The translations under genes were made by a program, and so were the position numbers. The notes below the pieces were generated by a model. It did no database searches. It had not been told where the DNA came from and worked only from the letters and a program-made list of their open reading frames with translations. This document shows positions 1 to 7,901 of a DNA stretch of 64,000 nucleotides, in pieces. Origin of the DNA: Halobacterium litoreum (GTDB taxonomy: Archaea; Halobacteriota; Halobacteria; Halobacteriales; Halobacteriaceae); the NCBI RefSeq assembly GCF_021233415.1, contig NZ_CP089466.1, forward strand, positions 1,488,001 through 1,552,000, given 5' to 3'. Each line of letters begins with the position of its first letter. The stretch's first letter is position 1.

Positions 1-194
1 GCAGCCAACTCCTCCGCGAGTTGCGGAACCGCAAGCGCGTGCTCCGATACCTCACCGAACAGGACGTGACCGACTACCGGCGGTTCACGGCGCTCGTCAA
101 CGAGTACTACGCTCAGCCCGAACGCGTCGTCGAGCGCGTCCGCGAGGAACTGGACGAGGACGTGGTCGTGGACGCGCCCGGAGCCTCCGAGTGA
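1..194 (+). CDS. C-terminus of type II/IV secretion (archaeal pilus) ATPase, cut by window edge
   Basis: An open frame runs from base 3 to a TGA at 192-194 and encodes about 63 C-terminal residues that begin SQLLRELRNRKRVLRYL and end in an acidic tail. The LRELRNRKRVLRYLTEQD stretch resembles the tail of haloarchaeal GspE/TadA-like ATPases that power type IV pilus assembly. The next gene starts 1 nt after the stop and is the TadC-like membrane partner, which is the usual order. The Walker motifs lie outside the window, so the identity rests on the tail and the neighbour. This would be a second ATPase besides the one at 18254-21175. Confidence 0.7.
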   Translation, partial: SQLLRELRNRKRVLRYLTEQDVTDYRRFTALVNEYYAQPERVVERVREELDEDVVVDAPGASE

Positions 195-195
195 G

Positions 196-2307
196 ATGGT
201 TCTGCTCTACCTCCCGCTGGTGGTCGTGTTCGCGCTCGTCGCGCTGTTCACTGTCGCGCCGCTCGTGCCATCGTTCGACCGCGCGCTCTCACGCGTAGCA
301 GTCGCTCCCTTCGGTCGGTTCGCGAGCGAGCGCCAGCCCTCGAACCCGAAGCAAGTGAAGGCGCTTCGGGGCGCGCACGTCGCACAGACGTACCGCGTGT
401 ACGCGGCGCGAACCTACCTGTTCGCGTCCGTCGCGGCGTTCGCCGGGAGCATCCTCGGCGTCTACCTCGTCGCGGGCGTGCTGGTGTTCCTCGGGAACGC
501 CAGCGAGAGCGTGCAGGCGCAGTTCCCGGACGCGGTACAGGGCTTTTTCGCCACGTCCCCGGCGGACTTCTCGGTGCCCGAACTGTTCGTCTTCTTCCTC
601 GTGTCGGGCGCGACGCTCGGCGTGGTCGCGGGGTACGCGACGTACCGCGTGCGCTGGCTCCTGCCGTCGTACACCGCCGGGGAGCGCGCGCGCCGCATCG
701 ACGCGTCGATGGAGCGCACGGTGGCGTTCATGTACGCGCTCTCCCGGTCGGGGATGGCGCTCCCGGACGTGTTGCGCACGCTCGCGCAGAACCGCGAGGT
801 GTACGGGGAGAGCGCGCGCGAGATGTCCGTCGTCGTGAAGGACGTCGACCTGTTCGGGTCGGACATCCTACGGGCGCTCGAACGCCTCGGCCAGCGCACG
901 CCCAGCGAGGACCTCTCGGAGTTCTCTGAGAACCTCACGAGCGTCCTGCGGAGCGGCCGGAAACTCCCCGAGTTCCTGAAACAGGAGTACGAGTACTACG
1001 CCGAGGAGTCCGAAGCCAAACAGGAACAGTTCCTCGAACTGCTCGCGACGCTCGCCGAGGGGTACGTCACCGTGCTCGTCGCGGGGCCACTCTTCCTCAT
1101 CACCATCCTCGTCATCATCGGCCTGACCCTCGGCGGTACGCTGAACTTCCTCCGTCTCACGGGCTACCTCCTCATCCCGATGGCGACGGTGGCGTTCGTC
1201 GTCTACCTCGACTCCATCACGGAGATGGCGACCGGCGGCACCAAATCGGAACACGACGACGTGGACGCCGGCACGCGCTTCCAGTCCATCCGGCGCGCGC
1301 CCTCGCCGACCCAGACCGACGGCGGGACGGCTGTGTCTTCGGGCCCCGACTCCCGGCAAGCGAACCGCGAGCGCTTCGAAGCACACGAGACCCTGCGCCC
1401 GATTCTCTACCGCCTCCGCCACCCGTTCGCCGTCGTGCTGGAGACGCCCCGCGTGCTGTTCTGGGTGACGACGCCGATTGCGCTCCTCTACCTGCTCGTC
1501 GCGTGGTGGCCCCAGTTGTCGGCGGGCGTGACGAACCTCACGGCGTACGACGACGCGTTCGTCCACGCGGCGCTGTTCGTCCTCGGGACGTTCGCCGTCG
1601 CCTACGAGATTCACCGCCGCCGCCTGAAAGCCGTGGAGGCGGGCGTGCCGGACTTCCTCGACCGGTTCGCGTCCACGAACGAAGCCGGGATGTCCGTCGT
1701 GGAGAGTCTCGGGCGCACCGTCACGAGCAACCTCGGCGCGCTCACGAAGGAACTGCAGCGCACGTGGACCGACGTGCAGTGGGGGGCGCGCGTCGAACAC
1801 GCCTTCGAGCGGTTCCGCCAGCGCACCGACACGCCCGCCGTCTCCCGAGTCGTCACGCTGACGACGAACGCGATGAGCGCGAGCGGCGACCTCGGGCCGG
1901 TGTTGCGCATCGCCGCCGACGAGGCGAAGTCCACGCGTCGCCTCGAACGCGACCGGCGCAACGAGATGCTCACGTACCTCGTCGTCATCTACATCGCCTT
2001 CTTCGTGTTCCTCGCCATCGTCGTCGCGCTCGACGTCATCTTCATCCCGAACATCCCGTCGGCGGGGTCGGGCGCGGGCCTCCCCGAGAACCCGGCGGTC
2101 TCCACCGGGCCGTTCTCGCGAGCCACGCAACTCACGGAGTCCACGAAACAGGCCTACAGCACCGTGTTCTTCCACACGAGCATCGTCCAAGCGGTCTGCT
2201 CGGGACTCGTCGCCGGACAGATGGGCGAGTCGAGCGTGAAAGCCGGCGCGAAACACGCGACCGTGATGCTCTTGGTCGCGTACCTCACGTTCCTCGTCAT
2301 CGGATGA
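196..2307 (+). CDS. Type II secretion system F family (TadC-like) pilus platform protein
   Basis: This 703-residue integral membrane protein has two T2SSF domains, roughly residues 160-300 and 480-620. Each is followed by paired hydrophobic helices (about 85-110, 130-150, 290-345, 415-465, 590-620 and 680-703). The first domain carries the family pattern of a conserved helix (MERTVAFMYALSRSGMALPD) ahead of membrane segments. Such proteins form the cytoplasmic-membrane platform that couples the assembly ATPase to pilin polymerisation. It starts 1 nt after the ATPase stop, and its own stop overlaps the methyltransferase start (ATGA), so the three genes are probably one transcript. The linker at about residues 350-400 is polar and acidic. 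Confidence 0.9.
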   Translation: MVLLYLPLVVVFALVALFTVAPLVPSFDRALSRVAVAPFGRFASERQPSNPKQVKALRGAHVAQTYRVYAARTYLFASVAAFAGSILGVYLVAGVLVFLGNASESVQAQFPDAVQGFFATSPADFSVPELFVFFLVSGATLGVVAGYATYRVRWLLPSYTAGERARRIDASMERTVAFMYALSRSGMALPDVLRTLAQNREVYGESAREMSVVVKDVDLFGSDILRALERLGQRTPSEDLSEFSENLTSVLRSGRKLPEFLKQEYEYYAEESEAKQEQFLELLATLAEGYVTVLVAGPLFLITILVIIGLTLGGTLNFLRLTGYLLIPMATVAFVVYLDSITEMATGGTKSEHDDVDAGTRFQSIRRAPSPTQTDGGTAVSSGPDSRQANRERFEAHETLRPILYRLRHPFAVVLETPRVLFWVTTPIALLYLLVAWWPQLSAGVTNLTAYDDAFVHAALFVLGTFAVAYEIHRRRLKAVEAGVPDFLDRFASTNEAGMSVVESLGRTVTSNLGALTKELQRTWTDVQWGARVEHAFERFRQRTDTPAVSRVVTLTTNAMSASGDLGPVLRIAADEAKSTRRLERDRRNEMLTYLVVIYIAFFVFLAIVVALDVIFIPNIPSAGSGAGLPENPAVSTGPFSRATQLTESTKQAYSTVFFHTSIVQAVCSGLVAGQMGESSVKAGAKHATVMLLVAYLTFLVIG

Positions 2308-2942
2308 CCGGCGACGTCCACCGAACCTACGACCGCATCGCCGAGCACTTCTCCCAGACCCGCGAGTACCCGTGGCCGGAAGTCGAGGAATTCCTCGACG
2401 GCCGCGAGGCCAACACGGCCCTCGACCTCGGCTGTGGCAACGGCCGCCACGCGGAACTGCTCGCCGAGCGCGCCGCCCGCGTGCTCGGCGTCGACGCGAG
2501 CGTCGGCCTGCTCGCGGAGGCCCGTGACCGAGCGCGCGAACGCGACTTCGACCTCTCGCTCGTCGCCGGCGACGCCGCACGCCTCCCGCTCGCAGACGAC
2601 ACCGTCGACCTCGCGGTGTACGTCGCGACGCTCCACCACCTCCGAACGCGCGAGAGCCGCGTCGCCAGCCTCGACGAACTCAAACGCGTCCTCGCCCCGG
2701 GCGGCGTCGCGCTCGTCAGCGCGTGGAGCACCGAACACGACCGGTTCGATGCCGACGAAGGGTTCGACACCGACGTGGACTGGACGCTCCCCGGCGGCGA
2801 GACGGTGCCCCGGTTCTACCACGTCTACGCCCCCGACGAGTTCCGCGCCGACCTCGAAGCGAGCGCGCTCGCCGTCGACGACGCCTTCGTCTCCAGTGGC
2901 AACTGCTACGCTGCCGTCCACGCCGAAGGGAAACGCCCATAA
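2304..2942 (+). CDS. Class I SAM-dependent methyltransferase (Trm9/ALKBH8-like)
   Basis: A 212-residue Rossmann methyltransferase. Motif I is ALDLGCGNGRH near residue 40, the acidic residue ending strand 2 is in VLGVDAS, and post-motif elements include GDAARLPLADDTVDLAV and LAPGGVALVSAW. The N-terminal YDRIAEHFSQTREYPWPEV resembles the tRNA-wobble methyltransferase Trm9/ALKBH8 group, so a tRNA substrate is possible but unproven. The ATG at 2304 overlaps the TGA of the pilus platform gene. That suggests translational coupling rather than a shared function. Longer upstream readings of the frame run through the preceding gene and are not real. Confidence 0.82.
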   Translation: MTGDVHRTYDRIAEHFSQTREYPWPEVEEFLDGREANTALDLGCGNGRHAELLAERAARVLGVDASVGLLAEARDRARERDFDLSLVAGDAARLPLADDTVDLAVYVATLHHLRTRESRVASLDELKRVLAPGGVALVSAWSTEHDRFDADEGFDTDVDWTLPGGETVPRFYHVYAPDEFRADLEASALAVDDAFVSSGNCYAAVHAEGKRP

Positions 2943-3045
2943 ACGACGGCAGGGAAGGAAGAAATGGTTCCACCGACGGGGCGCGAGAGCGCACCGATGG
3001 TGAGCGAACCCGAAGGGTTCGCGAGCCACGGTGTGAACGAAGTGA

Positions 3046-3116
3046 GCACCGGTGGTCTAGTGGCAGGACCTGAGCCTTCCAAGCTCATGGCCCGGGTTCA
3101 AATCCCGGTCGGTGCA
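3046..3116 (+). tRNA. tRNA-Gly (TCC)
   Basis: The cloverleaf is clear. The acceptor GCACCGG (3046-3052) pairs with TCGGTGC (3109-3115, one G-U) and is followed by discriminator A. The anticodon stem TGAGC/GCTCA encloses the loop CTTCCAA, with anticodon TCC at 3078-3080. The T arm is CCGGG-TTCAAAT-CCCGG. No CCA is encoded. A second copy of the last 14 nt lies at 3168-3181. Confidence 0.95.
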
Positions 3117-3167
3117 CTCCCTGCGGTCGTTTACCGACCGAAGTTCGCAGTCCTCCGGACTGCTCAC

Positions 3168-3181
3168 TCCCGGTCGGTGCA
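3168..3181 (+). repeat. Direct copy of the tRNA-Gly 3' end
   Basis: The 14 nt TCCCGGTCGGTGCA at 3103-3116 (end of tRNA-Gly) recurs exactly at 3168-3181, 65 nt downstream. A partial inverted copy (ACCGACCG) lies near 3133-3140. No integrase or foreign gene lies between the copies. It may be a remnant of recombination at the tRNA or part of a tRNA-trailing palindromic element. Confidence 0.7.
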
Positions 3182-3223
3182 TTTCTGTCGAGCGAGTCAC
3201 CGCCTCTCCAGTTTTTCCTGCCG

Positions 3224-4006
3224 TCACGTTACGAGGTAGTAGGGGTCGTCGGGGAGGCGGTCGTCGAGCAGCGAGTCGATTGCGCCGGCGCGACAGCCCT
3301 GCACGCGGAGGCCGCCGACCGACCGGTCGCGGAAGGCGTCGCCGAGGTCGGCGGCGACCTTCTCGCGGGCGAAGCGCCGGTAGTGGTCGTCGGTGGGCGC
3401 GTAGTGCGTGACCGCGTGGGTGTCGCCGTCGCGTCGGACGACGCCCCGGTGGGCGGTAATCGAGACGTAGGGAGCGTCGTGGCGGAGTTCTGCGACGTGG
3501 AACGCCGAACACCGGAATCGACCGGTGCCGACGTTGAGGTAGAGGACGTCGCGGTCGTGGAGTTCCGTCCAGTAGCCGCCGGGGGCGTAACTGCACCGCG
3601 TGCCGTCGGCGTCGAATTCGAAGTCGCCGGCAGCAAGCAGGGAGAACACGGGGTCTGCGGTGCGGACGTCGGCGTCGGCGAGGAACCGCCGGCCGAACGT
3701 CCCGACTTCGGGTGGCGCTCGGTCGAGGTCGACGTAGCCGGTGTCCCGGAAGGAGAACGTGAACCCAGGCGTGAGTATCGCGTCGAAGGACGCGAACAGC
3801 GCGTCGGCGAGGCGCTCGTAGGGGTCGCCGCCGAACGCCGCCGCGACGTCCGAGAGGCCGGCGTAGACGACCGCGGTGTCGGCGTCGAAGCCAGCGAGCG
3901 CGTCCCGGAGCGCGCCGTCCGGGAGCGAGGTCACCGTCCCGGAGCGACCGAGTTTGTCGGCGGCGAGCGACCGGGCGGCGTGCGCGTACGCGCCGAGTCT
4001 ACCCAT
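3224..4006 (-). CDS. AAC(3)-fold N-acetyltransferase, probable glycan-modifying enzyme
   Basis: The 260 residues have the hallmarks of the aminoglycoside 3-N-acetyltransferase fold. DAILTPGFTFSF sits near residue 77, APPEVGTFGRRFL near 97 and DPVFSLLAAG near 117. In drug-acetylating relatives the last motif normally carries a His (HPxxS); here it reads ADPVFS, so antibiotic resistance is unlikely. It is the last gene of a nucleotide-sugar/glycosyltransferase operon and overlaps the upstream glycosyltransferase by 8 bp. The best inference is acetylation of an amino sugar in a surface glycan or its lipid-linked precursor, with acetyl-CoA as donor. Confidence 0.75.
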   Translation of the reverse strand: MGRLGAYAHAARSLAADKLGRSGTVTSLPDGALRDALAGFDADTAVVYAGLSDVAAAFGGDPYERLADALFASFDAILTPGFTFSFRDTGYVDLDRAPPEVGTFGRRFLADADVRTADPVFSLLAAGDFEFDADGTRCSYAPGGYWTELHDRDVLYLNVGTGRFRCSAFHVAELRHDAPYVSITAHRGVVRRDGDTHAVTHYAPTDDHYRRFAREKVAADLGDAFRDRSVGGLRVQGCRAGAIDSLLDDRLPDDPYYLVT

Positions 4007-4928
4007 CTGCGACCTCTCGGTAGAGGCGTTCGAGGCGGCGAGCGGTCCAGTCGCGGTCGAGGTGTGCGACGCGCTCGCGGCCGTTCGAGCGCTCGCGTTC
4101 CGAGAGCGCGTCGGCGAGCAGGCGCGCGAGGCCGCGGTCGGTGTCGGCGACGCCGCCGGGCGAGACGCCGTCGAGGCGCTCGGGCACGTCCCCGACCGGG
4201 GTGGCGACGACCGGAAGATTGCACGCGAGCGCCTCTTTGACGGCGTTGGGCGACCCCTCGTGGGTCGAGGTGAGGAGGAGGGCGTCGGCCGCGTTCAGGT
4301 ACGTCGGCATCTCGTCGTGGGACGCGTCGGTGAGGACCTGAAGCGCCACGTCGGCGTCGATTCGGCCGCGGGCGGCATCGACGACGCGGCGGGCGCGCGG
4401 GAAGTCCTTGGCGGGGCGCGCCGGCGAGTACGGGAAGAGGACGTGTCGCTCGTCGTCGCGCCAGCCGACCGCCGCGCGCGCCGCGGTCGGGTCTCGGGGG
4501 GAAAACGAGTCGGTGTCGACGCCGTGGGGGACGACGAGCGCGTCCGCGCCGAGGTCGCGGGCCATCCGTTCGGACATGACGACGGTCGCGGCGGCCCGCC
4601 TCGCACAGCCCCGGCTGACGGGGCCGAGTCGTCCGTAGAGGTCGGTTCCCCACAGCGAGACGACGGCCGGCAGGCCGGGGGTGGCGAGCGCGGTCGGCGC
4701 GACGATTCCCTGATTGGCGTGCACGAGGTCGAAGTCGTCGCCGGCGGCGCGGACGGCGCGAGCGGCGTGGACGAGGTAGTCGCGAGGCCGTCGCGTCCGT
4801 TCGCCGGGAACGTGGGCGCCGGGGACGGCGAGCGTCGCGCAGTCGACGCCGCGCTCGCGGAGCGCGCGGACCTGCCCGCGGTAGGCCGTGGAGTCGGCGC
4901 TCGGCACGAGGTGGAGGACGCGAGTCAT
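3999..4928 (-). CDS. Glycosyltransferase family 4
   Basis: A 309-residue GT-B type glycosyltransferase. The N-terminal acceptor domain includes DFDLVHANQG and the C-terminal donor domain has the GT4 block THEGSPNAVKEALACNLPVVATPVGDVPE in outline, with the E-x7-E type element near residue 235 that binds the nucleotide-sugar phosphates. It is cytoplasmic with no membrane segment. Its start overlaps the epimerase stop by 4 nt, placing it in the ManNAc/ManNAcA pathway operon. The sugar it transfers cannot be read from the sequence. Confidence 0.85.
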   Translation of the reverse strand: MTRVLHLVPSADSTAYRGQVRALRERGVDCATLAVPGAHVPGERTRRPRDYLVHAARAVRAAGDDFDLVHANQGIVAPTALATPGLPAVVSLWGTDLYGRLGPVSRGCARRAAATVVMSERMARDLGADALVVPHGVDTDSFSPRDPTAARAAVGWRDDERHVLFPYSPARPAKDFPRARRVVDAARGRIDADVALQVLTDASHDEMPTYLNAADALLLTSTHEGSPNAVKEALACNLPVVATPVGDVPERLDGVSPGGVADTDRGLARLLADALSERERSNGRERVAHLDRDWTARRLERLYREVADG

Positions 4929-6007
4929 GCTCGGTCGGGGAGCGGTCGGGCGGCGGGTTCGTCCGTCGCCCAGTCGGCGAGCGTTCGCGCGACCTCGTCG
5001 GCGGCGCCGGTGGGAGGCCGTGAGTCACCGGGTGTGGCGGCGACCGCGGCTTCGACGGCGTTCGTGACGGCGGCGGGGCGCGTTCCGGCGAGGACGTTCT
5101 GGCCGCGAGCGACCGTCTCCACCCACTCGGTCGTCTCGCGGAGCGTCACGCAGGGCGTCCCGAGGTAGGCGGCCTCGCGCTGGACGCCGCCCGAGTCGGT
5201 GGCGACGGCGCTGGCGCCCGCGAGCAGGTCGAGAAACGCCGGGTAGCCGGTCGGGTCGACGAGCGACACGCGGTCGGCCGCCCAGTCGTAGCAGCCGTAC
5301 GCGCGCAGGCGGTCCTCGGTTCGGGGGTGGAGCGGGAGGACGACGGGCAGCGAGACGCGAGCGAGCGCGTCGAGGACGCCGACGAGCGTCGCTTCGTCGT
5401 CGGTCGTCGCGGCGCGGTGGACGGTGGCGAGGACGTACTCGTCGGGCGTGTCGGGCGTCTCGGCCGGGAGGCCGCGCGCCGTCTCGACGGCGTCGGCGCG
5501 CAGGTCGCCGGTCCGGTGGACGCTCTCAGTCACGCCCTCGTCGGCGAGATTGGCGACGGCAGTCTGCGTCGGCGCGAACCGGGCGTCTGCGAGGTGGTCG
5601 ACGACGACGCGCGTGCGCTCCTCGGACATCGTCCAGTCGCCGCTCCGCAGGCCGGCCTCGACGTGCGCGAGCGGGCAGTCGGCGGCGACGGCGGCCAGCG
5701 CGCCCGCGAGCGTCGACGTGGTGTCGCCGTAGACGACCACGACGTCCGGCGACTCGGCGGCGAGAATCGGCCGGAGGCGGGCGACGGCGCGGGCCACCTG
5801 CTCGCCCCGGGGCGCCGACCCGACACCGAGGTGGTGGTCGGGCGCCGGGAGCGACAACTCCTCGAAGAACACCGCGGAGAGCGCGTCGTCGTGGTGCTGG
5901 CCGGTGTGGACGAGCGCGTGCGAGACGCCGCGGTCGGCGAGCGCGCGGGACAGCGGCGTCGCGAGCACGAACTCGGGGCGGACGCCGACGACGGAGCAGA
6001 CGGTCAC
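4925..6007 (-). CDS. wecB: UDP-N-acetylglucosamine 2-epimerase
   Basis: A 360-residue non-hydrolysing epimerase that converts UDP-GlcNAc to UDP-ManNAc. Visible family elements are GVRPEFVLATPLSRAL and HTGQHHD at the N-terminus, VYGDTTSTLAGALAA, LAHVEAGLRSGD, and the nucleotide-binding block ATDSGGVQREAAYLG followed by TEW. The GTG at 6005-6007 is chosen as start because VTVCSVVGVRPEF matches the family N-terminus and the GTG overlaps the TGA of the upstream gene (GTGA). With the dehydrogenase at 7901-9223 it would supply UDP-ManNAcA. The MSEER element replaces the more common MPEE. Confidence 0.92.
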   Translation of the reverse strand: MTVCSVVGVRPEFVLATPLSRALADRGVSHALVHTGQHHDDALSAVFFEELSLPAPDHHLGVGSAPRGEQVARAVARLRPILAAESPDVVVVYGDTTSTLAGALAAVAADCPLAHVEAGLRSGDWTMSEERTRVVVDHLADARFAPTQTAVANLADEGVTESVHRTGDLRADAVETARGLPAETPDTPDEYVLATVHRAATTDDEATLVGVLDALARVSLPVVLPLHPRTEDRLRAYGCYDWAADRVSLVDPTGYPAFLDLLAGASAVATDSGGVQREAAYLGTPCVTLRETTEWVETVARGQNVLAGTRPAAVTNAVEAAVAATPGDSRPPTGAADEVARTLADWATDEPAARPLPDRA

Positions 6008-7032
6008 GCAACCCCCTCCACAGTGTCGGCGACGAACGCGGCCACGTCGACCTTGTCGGCGACGAGTCGGGCGCGGCGGCGCGCCTGTCGCTCCCGGGGC
6101 GGGTCGCGGAACAGGTCGACGGCACGGGAGACGGCGGCGTCCTCGTCGGCGAACGACTCGAGGAGGCCGTAGTCGGCCTCGAGTTCGCGGAAGTTGCTCA
6201 TGTCGCCGTCGCCCGCGAAGGAGTTCGTGCGCACCGCGGGGACGCCGAGGACGGCCGCCTCGGTCGCCGTCGTCTGGGAGTCGCCGGCGTAGCAGTCGGC
6301 GCACGCGAGCAGGTCGTGGAAGCGCTCGGGCGGCACGGGGAGCGCGTCGGCGTTCGGCGGTGCGCCCGCCGCGTCCTCGCTGGTGACGTACACGTCACCG
6401 ATTTCGGCGAGTTCGTCCACGAGGCGGCGCTTCGCCGCGGGCGAGAGGCCGCCGCGCCCGAGGTCGTGGTGGGCCTCCCAGGAGACAAACCGCAGGACGG
6501 CGTACCGGCTCTCGGGGTCGACGCCGTGCTCGCAGAGCGCCGCGCGGTCCGGTTCGAAGCGCTCGGGGTGGAGGTACGCGAGTTCGTGGAAGCCGTCGTA
6601 GCGCCGCTGATTCGGCGTCTCTCGTCCGAAGCCGCGGGGCGTGCAGACCACGTCGGCGAAGCGATGCGTGGCGGCGGCCGCGACGCGCTCGGGCTCGCTG
6701 TCGTCGAAGACGACCGCGTTCGCGCCGGCGAGCCGGGCGGCGTAGACGGCGGCGGGGTCGACCTGACTCACGACGACCGTCGGTTCGAACTGCCGGGAGA
6801 GACGCGCGAGGCCGACGGTGCGGACGGCGAGTTCGCCGGCGCGAGCGAGCGGGCCGCCGCGAGCGCGCGAGACCACCGTGTACGGGATGTCGGTGGCGTC
6901 CAGCAGCTGCGTCGTCACGTCTTTCTCGCGGGCGGCGACGGCGACGGCGTGCCCGCGGTCGGCGAGTTCGCGGGCCGGGTTCTCGAACAGGTGGACGAGC
7001 GCCGGGTGGGTCACGTCGAACAGCACTCTCAT
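6004..7032 (-). CDS. DUF354 family GT-B fold protein (probable glycosyltransferase)
   Basis: The 342 residues match the archaeal DUF354 family: N-terminal MRVLFDVTHPALVHLFENP, central VVFDDSEPE and AVLRFVSWEAHHD, and C-terminal CYAGDSQTTATEAAVLGVPAVRTNSF. The last block resembles the donor-binding region of GT-B glycosyltransferases and epimerases. No membrane segment is seen. The gene overlaps both neighbours by 4 nt, inside the glycan operon. Function in the family is not firmly established. A transferase that extends the same oligosaccharide is the natural inference. Confidence 0.82.
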   Translation of the reverse strand: MRVLFDVTHPALVHLFENPARELADRGHAVAVAAREKDVTTQLLDATDIPYTVVSRARGGPLARAGELAVRTVGLARLSRQFEPTVVVSQVDPAAVYAARLAGANAVVFDDSEPERVAAAATHRFADVVCTPRGFGRETPNQRRYDGFHELAYLHPERFEPDRAALCEHGVDPESRYAVLRFVSWEAHHDLGRGGLSPAAKRRLVDELAEIGDVYVTSEDAAGAPPNADALPVPPERFHDLLACADCYAGDSQTTATEAAVLGVPAVRTNSFAGDGDMSNFRELEADYGLLESFADEDAAVSRAVDLFRDPPRERQARRRARLVADKVDVAAFVADTVEGVA

Positions 7033-7901
7033 CGCGACCACCGCCGTTCGAGGAGGCCAATCGTGAGGACGCCGGTGGCGACGCCCGCCGCCGCGACCGA
7101 TTTCGGCCGTTCGCGCGCGAGTCGGCGCGCGAGCGTGCGAGCGAGCAGTTCCGAAACGCGGGGGACGTAGGTGCCGTAGTCGATGCCGCTGGCCTCGTCG
7201 CCGTACGCGCTCTCGTGGGGGACGTCGACGACCCGGCGGTCGGCGGCGCGGAGCCTGCCGAGCACGTCGATGCCGTAGCCGTACCCCTCGTAGACGGTCG
7301 CGGGGTCGATTGCCTCGAGGGCGTCGCCGGTGATTGCGGTGTAGCCGTTCACGGGGTCCGAGACACCCCAGTACCCGGAAGCGACGCGACAGAGGGCGGT
7401 GAGGGCGGCGTTCCCGAACAGCCGGAACGCGGGCATCGGCTTGGTGTCCTCGACGGAATCGAGTCGAGACCCCTTCGCGTAGTCGGCGTCGCCGTCCGCG
7501 AGCGGGTCGAGGAAGCGAGCGAGGACGGTGGGGTCCATCTGGCCGTCGGCGTCTATCGTCGCGACGAGGTCGACGCTTTCGGCGACGGCGGCGAGGTAGC
7601 CGGTCACGACCGCGCCGCCCGCGCCTCGGTTCTCGTCGTGGCGGAACGCGAGCAACCGACCGCGCTCGTCCAGTTCGGCGACGCGGTCGGCGAGAGGGGA
7701 CGCGTCGACGGTCCCGTCGAGTCGGCAGCCCCGGTCCGGGTCCGCGGCGTCGAGCGCGACCGCTCGCGTGTCGTCGCCCGAGCAGTCGTCCACGAGGTAG
7801 ACGCGGTCCACGTAGTCGGGTATCGCGGCGACCACGCTCCCGACGAACGCGGCCTCGTCGTGGGCCGGCACCACGACGGCGACGGTTCGCTCCCGGTACA
7901 T
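7029..7901 (-). CDS. Glycosyltransferase family 2 (dolichyl-phosphate sugar synthase-like)
   Basis: A 290-residue GT-A enzyme that begins VAVVVPAHDEAAFVGSVV and has a divalent-metal DXD-like element in VATIDADGQMDP near residue 120. KGSRL and GNAALTALCRVASGY are typical of the DPM1/GtrB-like branch that loads sugars onto a polyprenyl phosphate. A single hydrophobic C-terminal segment (about 270-285) may be a membrane anchor. The start and stop overlap both flanking genes (TGATG and ATGA). In this operon it may charge or extend a dolichol-phosphate carrier, though the sugar is unknown. Confidence 0.87.
   Translation of the reverse strand: MYRERTVAVVVPAHDEAAFVGSVVAAIPDYVDRVYLVDDCSGDDTRAVALDAADPDRGCRLDGTVDASPLADRVAELDERGRLLAFRHDENRGAGGAVVTGYLAAVAESVDLVATIDADGQMDPTVLARFLDPLADGDADYAKGSRLDSVEDTKPMPAFRLFGNAALTALCRVASGYWGVSDPVNGYTAITGDALEAIDPATVYEGYGYGIDVLGRLRAADRRVVDVPHESAYGDEASGIDYGTYVPRVSELLARTLARRLARERPKSVAAAGVATGVLTIGLLERRWSR

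Noticed and set aside
868-2580. Long open frame on the minus strand across the pilus platform and methyltransferase genes
   Set aside because: It is Arg/Gly/Asp-rich with no motif, while the plus strand carries recognisable proteins; antisense openness is expected in GC-rich haloarchaeal DNA.
3046-3181. Integrated element bounded by tRNA-Gly att copies
   Set aside because: Only 65 bp lie between the copies and no integrase or cargo is present.
3224-4006. Aminoglycoside resistance gene
   Set aside because: The fold matches AAC(3), but the usual His motif is altered and the gene ends a glycan operon, so a resistance role is not supported.
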